Of a stretch of 64,000 nt of DNA, positions 1 to 10,789 are shown one piece after another (the first letter of the stretch is position 1; every line of letters begins with the position of its first letter). The notes beneath the pieces were generated by a model. That model saw nothing but the letters and a program-made list of their open reading frames with translations. It did no database searches and was not told where the DNA came from. The stretch is from Unio delphinus (Eukaryota > Mollusca > Bivalvia > Unionida > Unionidae): NCBI GenBank assembly GCA_029339505.1, contig JAQISU010000180.1, positions 740,501-804,500 of the forward strand. Direction: 5' to 3'. The position numbers and the translations under genes are program-made.

Positions 1-2560
1 GGTGGTGTCAAGAAGCGAAACATTTAAACAGTCTAATCCCGCATACATAACATACGAAAATTTTTATCTTACGTTTCATCGTTGTGAATTTCAAAACATT
101 CCTGCCAGTTTCTGGCATGGTCATATACTCTGGAATTTTACTGATTCCTGCAAAGTTAGAGTTATCTGGGCGAAGAGGCTGTTTTGTGATAAATAAATGA
201 TGTTAACGTATGCCTGGGAACATTTTCTGTTTACAGCTGCAGTGTCTTGAAAGCAACTGGGAAGAGTCTAAATCAAAAACGTTATGAGATCGCGCCTCTG
301 AACCATTCAAATCAATGACTATCAACAGATCAATCTGGATCCACATATGCTAAGTTATTAGCGCATAAAATCTTTGCTCCATGCGATCACACTAGCACAG
401 ATACTAGGATCAAGTTCATTGAGAACGTTTTGAATATGGCTTTAGTAACCTGCACTATCAATTCTATTTCACTAAATTAAGTTCATTCAGACTTTGCTGG
501 TATTTTCAATGCTGATATCTGCCATCGCTCTTTGGATGTAATGCAGAAGCGAGTACACATGCAAACCATAGACACTCGTGTGTTTTCACGTTTATTACAG
601 AATGCGGATTTTTATGTCTGGGGATTTATGTATTTCAACGGCAAGACATCTGACAAGAATCTATCTTGAGCCTGCATTTGGTATATTGTCGAACGTTTAC
701 AAAATTATTTCAATGTCTTTTTATTGTATCATTCATATTATTGATGAAGTCATGGTTTAAGCTGATAAATGGGCCATCATGAAGTAACATGATTCGCTTT
801 TAAACGCATGATGACTTAAGTTTAAGATACATAATCAACCGTGCGTCAAGAACAATATCTGCGTTACCTCCGGAATAACAGAGCGTTATAACAGTTTTAT
901 AATTCCAGGAATCATCTTTGATAAAACGTTTGCTAGCGTCTCTGCATAGCGGTCGAATTATTCGTAAGATAACTGTCAACATCACAATGGACTCTACTGC
1001 CTCAATGGATGCTGTGTATTGACGGTTCTATTTATCCTCGACTATACGTACAATTACGTCATGCTTTGCCCGTATAGGATTTGTTATGTCTAATTGTACT
1101 GTTGTTGCTCGACGTGCTATCACAGTCAGTCGTGGTGCAATTATACAACCTAAAAGCTCAAGATTGTCAACGTGTCTTGCATTTGGAGGTGTTTGTATAC
1201 TACGTTTAATGGTTAAGTATACAAAAAGGTTAAAATTCAATAAATAAAAACTTAATATGAATTCAATAATGAAGTGACTCAAATTTCCATTTAGACTCCT
1301 TTCGCTCTACTCTTTAGTAATCATATTGCATCACTTGATTAGCAGTGTGAGAACGATTTCCACCTGTCCGTTTATTTATATTTCTTCCAATCCAATTCAT
1401 TCTCCTCTTCCTCTCAGAGCTTCTCGGCGTTTACTAGACTCCTAAACTTTCTGTCTCCAGACTCCAATTCCTCTTCTTCTATTTACTATCCCACGACTAG
1501 ACAGACTTATGTCGACTTCATCTGTTTTGGCTAGTCTCAATCCCGTCTCCAACCCTTGAAGACTCGGAACTCAATCGAACCGGATGTTCTTTGTCCTTAT
1601 AAAAGCTTCCCGTGAAGACACAGTTATATTCTTCTTTAACCCTCTTATCTCACACTACACACAACCTATCATCAGATAACGGCTATTGCATTTCTTCGGT
1701 CATGCACTCATTCGCATCGAGATACCCATACGTTCTTGTATGGTAAAACAAACGTCATAATACAGCAAAGGTATCAATTACTTATTATACAGACATCAAT
1801 CAATTATGTCACATCAATACATATTCATAATCCCGCTATACTAAACAATATCACAATCATCAGATGCATTTCTTTCATTACAACTAATACAAAATACGCA
1901 CATATTCAAATATCCATGCTCTGATATATGCCTACATCCATAGTAACTAATCGTACATACTTCAACTATTTTCCAAATTCACAATTCAAGCATTGGTAAA
2001 TTAATTCTAACATAACGTATTAATAAAGGCACTGGTTTACTACGAAGTAACCTACTAGTGAATTACAAAATTAATTCTAAATTTTCGCCATGTATGTCAT
2101 ATATAGTGGTCTTTGTTTAATATAATATTTCTACACAAGCCCTGCCACAGTCAATATACACAGACCATTATCAGTGGAATAATTTATATATAATAACGTG
2201 GCGATCGATAATCATTTTCTGCAGAATCATCTGGCTGCACCGGGAAAAAAAATCTTACATGTGTAGTATAGTTGCATTCAATAATAACCATCTGAATGCC
2301 TACTATTTATATACCCAATGCGAACAGATAAGAAATGAATAAATAAAATCCTTATTTAAGTATAATACTAAGATATGGATTTTTTTTACTTCGCAATATG
2401 TATTGAAAATAGACGACATTTCACCTTGGACACCATTACTAACAATATTAAACCAGACCAACTATTTGAGTTTCGCTGCAATTCAAACGGCAGCATGTTG
2501 ATGTGGCTGGGTTGCATTGTGTTGGCGTGATTATTGTTTCTTTGTTTATTGTAAGAATGT
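1..2560. other. AT-rich DNA with no recognised gene
   Basis: No frame here looks like a known protein. A pyrimidine-rich stretch at about 1370-1660 is followed by a TATA-like string near 1599-1606. Together they could be part of a promoter or an LTR, but nothing else supports either reading. The short open frames are what AT-rich non-coding DNA gives by chance. Confidence 0.5.
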
Positions 2561-2563
2561 TAA

Positions 2564-2567
<4 letters not shown>

Positions 2568-2594
<27 letters not shown>

Positions 2595-2607
2595 CTGTGT
2601 GTGTGTC

Positions 2608-2701
<94 letters not shown>
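2568..2701. repeat. Compound (TG)n-(GA)n microsatellite
   Basis: An almost pure TG tract of about 85 bases runs directly into a GA tract of about 50 bases. It abuts the 3' end of the reversed SINE at 2703-2990, where (on the minus strand) it is an AC/CT tail. It therefore probably grew from the SINE tail. Cys/Val and Arg/Glu-repeat frames across it are artefacts. Confidence 0.95.
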
Positions 2702-2702
<1 letters not shown>

Positions 2703-2703
<1 letters not shown>

Positions 2704-2990
2704 TTGGATTTTTAACTTAGCTTTGACATTGTGTCAGTCATATCGCTACGTGCAAGCAGTGTGACAGTTTATAGTGTAGTCTAGTATGGAGCAAGATGTC
2801 CCACCCAGTCGCATTATCCTTACACCAGACCGACCAGTCCTAATACTAAATTCTAAATGCTGTGTGCCAAGCGAGGAAGATGTTAGTACCATTTTTATTA
2901 GTATTCTGTATGACTTGGTCAGGGTTTGAAACCGCGACCTATCGCTTCCGAGGCGGATTCTCTGACAGCAAGGCCACCGGAGAGGTCGGT
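2703..2990 (-). mobile_element. tRNA-derived SINE, family A, copy 1 (reversed)
   Basis: The sequence matches the copies at 15494-15783, 19139-19438, 51808-52121 and 56919-57280. Shared features are the block with the string acccagtc.cattatcc.tacacca, the block gccaagcgagg..g.tgttagtaccat, and a tRNA-like head ending ggccaccgg. Read on the minus strand the order is tRNA-like head, unique body, then AC-rich tail. The head is more diverged than in the 19.1-kb copy. I have no published family name for it that I can vouch for. Confidence 0.8.
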
Positions 2991-4580
2991 GATCTATGAA
3001 CGAAACTGTTTAAACATTTCAATCTCTAATTAACACGTATGTTTACATTTTAAAAAGCCTCTCAATTTTTCTATAAAGTTTAAAATTAATTTGATACATG
3101 AGTGAAAAACCAGTTAATTAAATATCTGACCAATACAGTGTCACGAAAGCAGCAGCTGTTGAATTAAATTGTTTTAGAAGACTATTTTTATAATTAGTCG
3201 AAGAGTATACAATTCTTTCTGAGGCCATTTTGTGTACTTTTTTCATCTTGGACATTAAAAAATTCCAGCTAATCCTTGAATGACACAGTACCTCTGTGAC
3301 TAGAGAATGTTTCTCTTACACCTTTAACCTTGCAATGGAACAATATATACTTATCTATAATTTTGTTGACAGAAATTAATTTTTTTATGAAATTGAATGC
3401 TTTCACATATGTCTCTGTCTTCATCCCGATCATGACATACATAATAACGGTGTTATTTAAAAAGTTTAATCGAAACGGAGAGACAAAACTGATAATTTTA
3501 CCAATTATCTTTAGTTTTGTCTTTTGTCTGTTAGCACAGAGATACACCAATTTGTTTTTCTGGGTTATTCTAAATAGACATCCAAGAGGAATAAAGATGT
3601 ATCTGCTAGTATTTCTTACGGTTCTATCAAATTAATGACTTTCAAAACTTAATTGACGTGCAGCTCTTCCGGTCGAAGATTATGTTATATTATCATTCTC
3701 ATTTAAGTAGTGAACAGCTTAAATTTCAATCACGCATCAGCCATCTTTCCTTTTTTCTTTACTTTGACCCTGTGAATGTGCACACAAACGCATTTGCATG
3801 TTTGCACCAAACTTATCCATATGGCAGATGCATAAGATAATTCAGTTACGATTATCATTGTTCATAAATGCAACAAGCTTTTTCATAATCTAATTTGATC
3901 CTACACGTTTTCCCTAAAGACATAATGAAAGATATAATACGGCAGAGCTGTGGAATAAATCACTGAGATGTAAAATTATATGTGTTCTGATGCTGGTTAT
4001 TTAATTAAAATGAATATCAAAATTGTCCCGAACGTGAAACGTAGTCCATCTAATGATACAATGAACACTAAAGTTAAACAGCACTTTTCCTAATGGAAAC
4101 CTGATTAATACAAACTATTGCTGAGAATGAACTAATGTTTAGGTGACCTTTTTTAAGCACACAATACCATTAAAATCTTGATTAAGAGCGATATTTTGAT
4201 GCCCGTCAGTTACCTTCGTATCTAACTTAAAATGTCTAGTTATCCATATGGGAGCTTGAGACCCTCCCAGTCCTTACACTCCCTCTAATACCGTCTCTGA
4301 CGTTTATTTTTCGTGTGATTTATATACATGAGTGCAACCCCTGTGAGCACCCTAGTGAAGTTGTCGTGTGGTGCGCCAGTAAGATGATTGACTGCAGCAA
4401 CTACCATGCCGGATATAAAGCCAAAAACTTCACGAATTGATTTATGAGGGTAGCTAATGCGGGAATTATAATGTTCGATCATTGTTTGTAACGTCACAGA
4501 AGCAAACAAAAACATTACCATGTGTTTAAATGCGGCATACATACTCATCAAAGAGGTTTTAAGGTTGACTATTTAAATAC
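2991..4580. other. AT-rich DNA with no recognised gene
   Basis: Open frames on both strands at 3269-3635 overlap each other and look like nothing I know. They have neither coding-like composition nor splice support. I see no RNA gene, repeat array or terminal repeat here. Confidence 0.45.
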
Positions 4581-4583
4581 GTA

Positions 4584-4797
4584 GCTGGAGCACCTTGATA
4601 AAGTAATCGAGTTAGGGAATGTATTTGAACAAGAACGACGTAAATTCTGTGATGGACATAACATCCAAACTGAAGAGTCACTGAATGATAGCGTGCATGA
4701 AATCTTCATGCTGCTGATGTAGACGGGGCCACCCAACAAAGACTTCGAAACAACTGGTGAAGACAGCAACTACATTGAAATGACCAATAAAGACTGA
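4584..4797 (+). pseudogene. Degraded coding fragment, function unknown
   Basis: One plus-strand frame reads about 45 codons (4584-4722) to a TAG, and resumes in the same frame for about 25 codons to a TGA at 4797. The composition is protein-like and rich in Glu/Asp/Lys, with a segment reading DKVIELGNVFEQERRKF. This faintly recalls an 'ELGNPF' motif found in proteins next to transposase-like genes in invertebrate genomes, but the similarity is from memory and weak. It looks like a decayed piece of a mobile-element ORF. Nothing nearby completes it. Confidence 0.3.
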
Positions 4798-6240
4798 CGA
4801 AAGATACGATTGCCAACAAACAAATAAATAAGAGAAATGGTTTCAGCCGTATAATATATGGAAACAACAACAGCAATTACACGTAAGTTGAGAAGTATTT
4901 ACATAATGTAGGATCGATGCAGTAGATGCAGTATTCGAAGTTTAGTAAAACGAGATTCCCTTACAAAGACAGAGAAACTATGGAGTCAATATACCAGCAA
5001 TGAAAGACATTTAACATCGTTTGATGTCACCACACACAAGGAAATAATTCACAAGTTGGTATTCTACTTTATACCGGTCGCAGTGCAGTTTTCTGACCTA
5101 CGACCTGCTTAAAGAAAATTCTGCTTTGAGCCGGAAAATCTATTTGATGGTCATCTTTGGTTTCTGCAACCTGATTAAAATGTTATCTGTCAGTGGTGCA
5201 GGGGCTGTATGATTCTGACAAAATTTACATGCAAGAATATAATTAGGTGCACGTTTCGATAATTGTGTATGCATAATTCTGACATTCAATTTTAAAACCA
5301 GCCAAATACCGTCTAGTTTGTTGCTGACATAACTGTCACAAAAAGACAACCTCTTTATATTATATTGACAAATTTTATAAAATATCCAACTTCATATGTA
5401 AATATACTTAACGAACGTAACTGAGAAGATGTTTGATTCCTATATCTAATACACAATCTAGAAATATATTCGCCCACAAAGACAGAATAACGGCCAATCT
5501 TGTACAGAAATTGCGCATGAATACGCACATAATTTAAAGTCACGGCTGAAAGAGAGGACACAATTATTGCTTTCACAGCGGAAGTACTTTATGGAAACCA
5601 ATTTTCTTTTCTCAATGGAAGACTAAAAGTTATTTTCTTATCTAAGTTTGTCCTCTCTAAAAGTATACTTTGGAAAAGCAGCATGCGTTAAGGATATCAC
5701 ATCCTCAACAACACATAAGGAATCTCATCTTAGAACTCCAGAAATGTTCATGAATCTACCATTTACTGTTTAAATATATTTCGTATCAATTAAAGTATAA
5801 ACTTTGAAATAAAATTGCTGTGTTGGACATATCCTGTTCCCTATCACACTATTCATATTAAAAGAAAATTAATAATACCTTTTTATACCTACTTGTCAGT
5901 TATTGTTTAGCCTTAGCGAGCCTTAATATAGCCAGAATAAATGTAGTAAATTGTGAGCTTATTGAGATCGATAATCGTCTGCCCTGTGGAAAAAAGACAA
6001 TTGAACTTTAGCTTGGCCTTTGTGAAACGAGCTGCAACAATGATGCCGCTGAAAGTTGTCCGCGTCAGATCGGCTGTTGGTATATTACGCTGTGTGCATC
6101 GTTTTGGTTTGAAACCCCTTCTTTATCTTTGACAAGCTATTCCAGGCTGTTCTTTAAATGCCGACTGACAGTTAACTAGTGAAACTAGCAGGTACTTTTA
6201 CGTGCTGTTAAATTGGTGATGATATTATTTTATATCTCAG
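4798..6240. other. AT-rich DNA with no recognised gene
   Basis: Only short chance frames occur on either strand. No tandem repeat, SINE head or RNA gene is visible. Confidence 0.45.
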
Positions 6241-6241
6241 C

Positions 6242-6737
6242 CTATAACCTCTTTATTAAGATGACAGCCATATTCGAGCAAATTATGAAATACGATTGCA
6301 CCATTATTTTATTTTCTGGATCAATGTACAGTTTTTGATTACGCGCTTTATGAGAGATACATGTACCCTTTACTAGCTTGCCGGTAAATTGGCAGTAGCT
6401 TCGCGCCCTGTCATCATCATCGAGCTTCTCCCCGCAGATTTGGCAGTTGTTTGATTCCTGCAAAGCATTGCTGAAATCTCCGTCTATGATAATATCGGAC
6501 TGATTTCAAAGCAAATCTCTGTCCACTCGACGCTCTTGATGAATGTGGCGACACACTCCTTGTCGCATTTTGACACAGGCTCCTTGTAGACTTCTTCGTA
6601 GCGGACGACTATGTAGGATATTCTATATTTACTCTCGTCGGCAATATTCTGAGTTTCGCTTTTATCCGAATTGCTAGAAAGGCATTCGATAGGTCCGTTG
6701 ACTGCCTCGAAATCACTATAAATGATACAGTATCTGG
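6242..6737 (-). pseudogene. Family B DNA polymerase, exonuclease-domain fragment (Polinton/Maverick-like)
   Basis: Two minus-strand pieces join into the N-terminal exonuclease region of a protein-primed family B DNA polymerase. The first piece (about 6737-6490) contains IIYSDFEAV, which fits the exonuclease I motif with Asp and Glu two residues apart. It then reads a YIVVRYEEV..EPVSKCDKECVATFIKSVEW segment and stops at about 6490. The second piece (6463-6242) contains CQICGEKL then RSYCQFTGKLVKGT and ends ILIKRL before a stop. It matches the family's pattern Cys-x2-Cys-Gly, then His/Cys-rich TGK, then a conserved leucine-rich end. In intact relatives this segment reads RDHCHLTGK-like, so the His residues are lost here. 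The polymerase domain is on the opposite strand at 9085-9850, so the gene is broken and rearranged. It is a dead relic. Confidence 0.65.
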
Positions 6738-7320
6738 AACACGCATCTAGCCGTTGTGATTCTGGAAGACTATACTATTCTTGTCTGTCTTTCCGTCATT
6801 AACGCGACAATATTTCGTGTGGGCTTCCACAAAGCATGTTACGACGAAGACATGGATGCAGTGGCGATGTCATTTTCTACGTAATGGAACCTAGAGTATG
6901 TATCCACATATAATGACTTTTTCAATTTCAGCTTCAGTGCATGTTAGCAACTTCAGGTACACAATGTGTAGCCGTATTTCCTCGTATAATGATCAGCAAG
7001 ATAAAGCCATCAGAAGACACTGACCGAAATAGTCTGCTTGCTATGCTAACATTGTCACAATAGCCACGAAAGAATTTTTAGCGCGGAATACCTTGATATA
7101 TCTAAACATACCTCGATAAGTATCGCCGGGCTTATTTTAATTGGGACCAAAGTGCGGGAGATTGACATATATTAATATAACACATGCAGCCTTAAATATA
7201 CAGGCACGAACAATTCATAAAGAATTATACAAACGAATAAACAAAAACAATTTTTGGCAAAAAAGAAAATCTTTTCGAGGCGTATAAATGGCGCTGAAAT
7301 TGGTCTTTAGGTTTTATGTT
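6738..7320. other. Spacer inside the polymerase relic region
   Basis: I cannot recognise any protein or repeat. It may be further eroded Polinton-like sequence, judging only from its position between two polymerase fragments. Confidence 0.35.
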
Positions 7321-7324
7321 AACA

Positions 7325-7633
7325 TCATTCCGTAAATACAGAGAAATTCGCATAGGTTATCTTCTCTTCCTCAAACTTCTTCTGGCTTCTGACCGTAGAT
7401 AAGGTACTCTCTTCAAACACAATTGTTTCCCCACATACATTCTTCGTTTCAAAACACTCGTATAAGTGATTATGATAACTGTCCATGTTGATTTCACATA
7501 CATGGGTACGTCCGTGCGGAACAGCTTTGACGATACGAGAGTAGACGATTTTACGTTTGTCCACATTGTGTGACGAGAATAGGTGAAGGAAATGCAGTGA
7601 ACTGTGGTTAGTTTTATTGGAAGAGAGAATCAA
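7325..7633 (-). CDS. Unrecognised 102-codon open frame in relic region
   Basis: This minus-strand frame has mixed, protein-like composition with several Cys and His residues (HVCEINMDSYHNHLYECFETKNVCGET). A single ORF of this length in AT-rich DNA can occur by chance, and I know no family match. Its place between the two polymerase fragments makes a cargo or structural-gene remnant of the same element possible. There is no direct evidence for that. It may also be noise. Confidence 0.2.
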   Translation of the reverse strand: MILSSNKTNHSSLHFLHLFSSHNVDKRKIVYSRIVKAVPHGRTHVCEINMDSYHNHLYECFETKNVCGETIVFEESTLSTVRSQKKFEEEKITYANFSVFTE

Positions 7634-7749
7634 AACGGATTGTGTTCTTTCACCAATCCTAACACGCGTTACAAAATTTCAGTCACAATGCTTAGTCTGT
7701 CTTCCAATCCAAATAGAATGGTTTGTGATGTCACATTCCCTATATAGGT

Positions 7750-8190
7750 GTGCTAGCGTCTGTGCGTCAAAAATCAATGCCACAGTTTTCAATCATATTA
7801 GAAACTGAGAATGCGATGAATTTGGTTGGACTGGTCGTGGAGACGAGAGGCAATGGTATAGTAGTGGCTATCAAAGTCAACACAATTATACTTCCAGAAG
7901 AGACTGATTTTAAATGGGATTTGGTTGATTTTCTCTCTTTCTCGCAAACATTTGTTCCGATACCAGTGCCTTTGCCACCTTCTCAATCCTTACCACACGT
8001 TGACGATTTTAAACAGACACAGAAAGAGAAATTGGATAAATTTTTACAACAGCAGAAGGAGGCAGAACAAGCTTTTCTCCTTTAACAGCAACATCAAGAA
8101 GAAGACGCAAGAAGGAAACAACAGTAGAAAGAAACAGCAGTACAGAAACGAGGTCTAAGAGACAATGAGGACAGTGGAAGGCAAAAGGTG
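7750..8190 (+). pseudogene. Unrecognised coding-like segment with Gln/Glu-rich end
   Basis: A 111-codon plus-strand frame (7750-8085) reads a mixed hydrophobic part, a proline-rich stretch (PIPVPLPPSQS) and then a Lys/Gln/Glu-rich coiled-coil-like stretch (QKEKLDKFLQQQKEAEQ). After the TAA at about 8085 the same frame keeps a Gln/Glu/Arg-rich composition with one more stop, to about 8190. That continuity suggests an older, longer ORF broken by nonsense mutations. The product is unknown. It lies between the opposed halves of a Polinton-like polymerase, so it may be a gene of the same element. Confidence 0.3.
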
Positions 8191-8199
8191 ACATTTTAT

Positions 8200-9080
8200 C
8201 TGAGTTAAAAATTCTGAAACAAATGTGTCAGACTTCGTTATTACGGCTCAAAAGGAACAGACTTTCCCGTGCCTAACAACCCAACCCTGTTACTACGCCT
8301 GAGATATCAAAAATAGTGATTATACCAAGTCATTGACGGGAATTAGTCCAGACGTAGATCTTGGCCGTGGCAAAGGCGTAATACAATTAAAGCTGATATT
8401 TCCCCCTCCCCGTTCCTCCGTTGTTTTTTTTATTACGAAAACATACATCCAACGGTCTTTGTCAGAGCCATCAACGTTTTTGAAAAGCGATAGTATTAAT
8501 TTTGCCAAAATCAATTAAAACTGTTTTACCCCATGTTGGTGTGTGAGTGCGTGAGTATAGGCCATTATTCCAAAAGATTAAAACAATTCAATTCACAACA
8601 TAACACTTTATAAAGTAAATATATTTCTTCTATGTTTTTGTTCATTCTCTCAGCTTAGGGAATTTCTTCACTGTCAGTTTTTCCTTCTCATCTTCCTCAC
8701 ATTCTTCTCATGTTATCTTTTGTCTCTTTCTTGACGTGTCGTGGTTTTTCCTTTAGGGAAGGTAAATCTTCTTTTTCCTGTTCTCAATTTCTCTCCCCCA
8801 TCTCTTGTTCCTGTTCTTTCTTAGGGCAATCTTCTGGAGACCAAACTCCTTCTGTCTACAATGCTAACAGATATCTTTACTTTTGTCTCTTCTGGCACCT
8901 GTTTTACTTTTTCCACGGTCTGTACATTATGAGAGCAGCACGGACATTGTTGATTAAAGTCCTTGGATGTTTTAGCCTCTCCACCCTTTTCGCAGACTAC
9001 GTGAATGCTTTTTTAAAACTGAAATAGACACCAGCGGCTATCCTTCCTGGTGCCACACTCCCGAAGACCAAATGAAATTC
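8200..9080. other. Spacer inside the polymerase relic region
   Basis: A pyrimidine-rich frame at 8710-9027 resembles composition bias rather than a protein. No motif is visible up to the start of the polymerase palm fragment. Confidence 0.35.
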
Positions 9081-9084
9081 AGAG

Positions 9085-9850
9085 AGAAATACGGAGCAGG
9101 AGGGCATCGCTTTAGACCACGAGGAGAAAAAACGATGGAATGCGCTCGTTTGCGAAGGTTATGTTAAATTGAATGTGGTGTAAAATGTCACAACAACTGT
9201 CTTTTCCCAAGACAGAGTATTTGTCAGAACCTTCTCGCTCCATCCAGATGATTCACTTCGTTCGTGAGGACTTGATCTTAGTTCATTACGAGAAAGAACG
9301 AGTCTTTTTAGAAGCCGACGAATTTGGAAATGTTATCATTGCGGCTTACGTAACAGCCCATTCTACCTAAAAATTGTACGAAGTTTTAGAACTGTTATTA
9401 GATCGTATGTTGTATTTTGACACAGACAGTTGCTTCTACATCGATCGGCCGGCCCAATGTTACCCTAATATCGAAGGAGACAGATTTGGAACCTGGACAG
9501 ATTAGCATCCCGATGACAAGATTCAAAGTTTTGTTAGTGGCGGTCCTAAAAAATAACGGCTACGAATATCGAGACCTACAAGGAAAAATATACACTGAGT
9601 GTAAAGTGTTATGATTCACTCTCAATTATCTCGCCAGTCGAATGGTGAACACTGGCGTTTTGAAAGAAGCCTTGCCGTATGGACAGGATAAAAACTTTAG
9701 AGTGACTACCTACTATCTGGCACAAGATTATACGTTTATCAACACACCAAATCGTCAAATCGTCATTCTAACCTTAGAATAAGTCTATAAAATCGTGTAC
9801 CAGAAGCAAATGTGGCTTCCCAATCAGTTCACTTTACCTTACGGACATGC
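9085..9850 (+). pseudogene. Family B DNA polymerase, palm-domain fragment (Polinton/Maverick-like)
   Basis: Across at least three frames this stretch reads, in the order expected for a protein-primed family B polymerase: an EGIALD segment; a KLN piece at about 9160; MWCKMSQQL.FPKTEYLSEP (cf. the family's LNSFWGKFGQ..LPKTEY block); then YFDTDS at 9413-9430, the catalytic palm motif with both aspartates; then FVSGGPK at about 9529-9549. The C-terminal part includes FTLNYLASRMVNTG. Stops and frame changes occur near 9183, 9368, 9500 and 9550, so no functional product is possible. Its partner exonuclease fragment lies 2.3 kb upstream on the other strand. The family (Polintons/Mavericks and related virus-like elements) is my best call. 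A cytoplasmic or mitochondrial linear plasmid polymerase is a less likely alternative. Confidence 0.75.
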
Positions 9851-9894
9851 CGGTATAAAAAAAATAGTTACAAGAGGATAGGCACCAACAATAA

Positions 9895-9936
9895 GGACTA
9901 GCTCTAACCACTAGGCCACCGGAAAGTCCGTACGCT
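9895..9936 (-). mobile_element. SINE family A head fragment
   Basis: The string ctctaaccactaggccaccgg matches the reversed tRNA-like head of the family A copy at 19139-19438. Only the head is recognisable. It sits just past the polymerase relic. Confidence 0.5.
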
Positions 9937-10019
9937 GTTACCTCAGCAATTCAGCAGGACATCATGTGAACTTTGCGATGACAACTACCACTACCACTAC
10001 CATTTAAAGTGACGCTGTG

Positions 10020-10330
10020 CGTATATAAAGGTCACTGTCTTCACAAAAGCCATAATGTTTTCGCACGTTGAAATCACCAACAGTAAGTATGAGGTCGTAA
10101 ACTGGTTTTACTTCAACAGCTGAATAGATGTTGTCCTAAAACAAACGGTCATTCTCATATCGTCAGGGTTTTGTGTGTGTGGTAGCATAGCAAATAATTG
10201 TTGACATCTTGTCGAATTGTTTGCTCAGTGTTGTTATCATTGTACGAGTATGCTGAGTATCCTGTCGACAATATTCTTTTCCCTGCTCCTGAACATCAGG
10301 TCTCTATGATGTAGAGAGTGGCCGCAACTT
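10020..10330 (-). pseudogene. LINE endonuclease fragment
   Basis: On the minus strand the sequence reads a block like STIICYATTHT, then about 30 codons, then LILTVGDFNVRKHYGF. This matches the apurinic-type endonuclease of non-LTR retrotransposons: an ICYAPT-like block followed by the GDFN motif at the correct spacing. The frame has stops, for example between the two motifs. The pattern is closest to RTE-type endonucleases in my judgement, but the piece is too short to place. No reverse transcriptase is visible next to it. Confidence 0.5.
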
Positions 10331-10789
10331 GTGCTGGTGCATCTCCTATAAAACCTGTGCTTGTTTCCCAGTCTGATATTAAGTTATTCCTGCATAGTTT
10401 TTTCTATTTCCACGCGTTCATGTTGTGACTTTTTTTTAACGCTTTTGACACATTCATTTTCTAATTTGTCAAGGTATATGAATAATGGTGTTTTTTTCAT
10501 CGTTTGTTTGTATGTTTCAAGTTGTGCATATTTCAGGTTGAAATTGATAAAGACGAAAAAAAATTAACAGAAGCAAATATATTTAGCAGCCTGTAATATA
10601 TATTGATCTTTAGCTAAATTTACGCAAAGGTTTTTTCTGTTTAACTGTCACAAGAATGCTCACCCCGTCTTTAAGATCCATTTAAATATATCCTTTTCTG
10701 CCTAAATGTGTCTTGAACGCTCAAAACGTTTCAACATATTTTATTTATTTCAATTGTTCAAAACTGAGGGATGTATTTGTATGTACATG

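Noticed and set aside
3269..3635. Overlapping ORFs of 93 (minus) and 101 (plus) codons
   Set aside because: They overlap each other on opposite strands, and their composition reflects AT-rich DNA. No motif or splice context.
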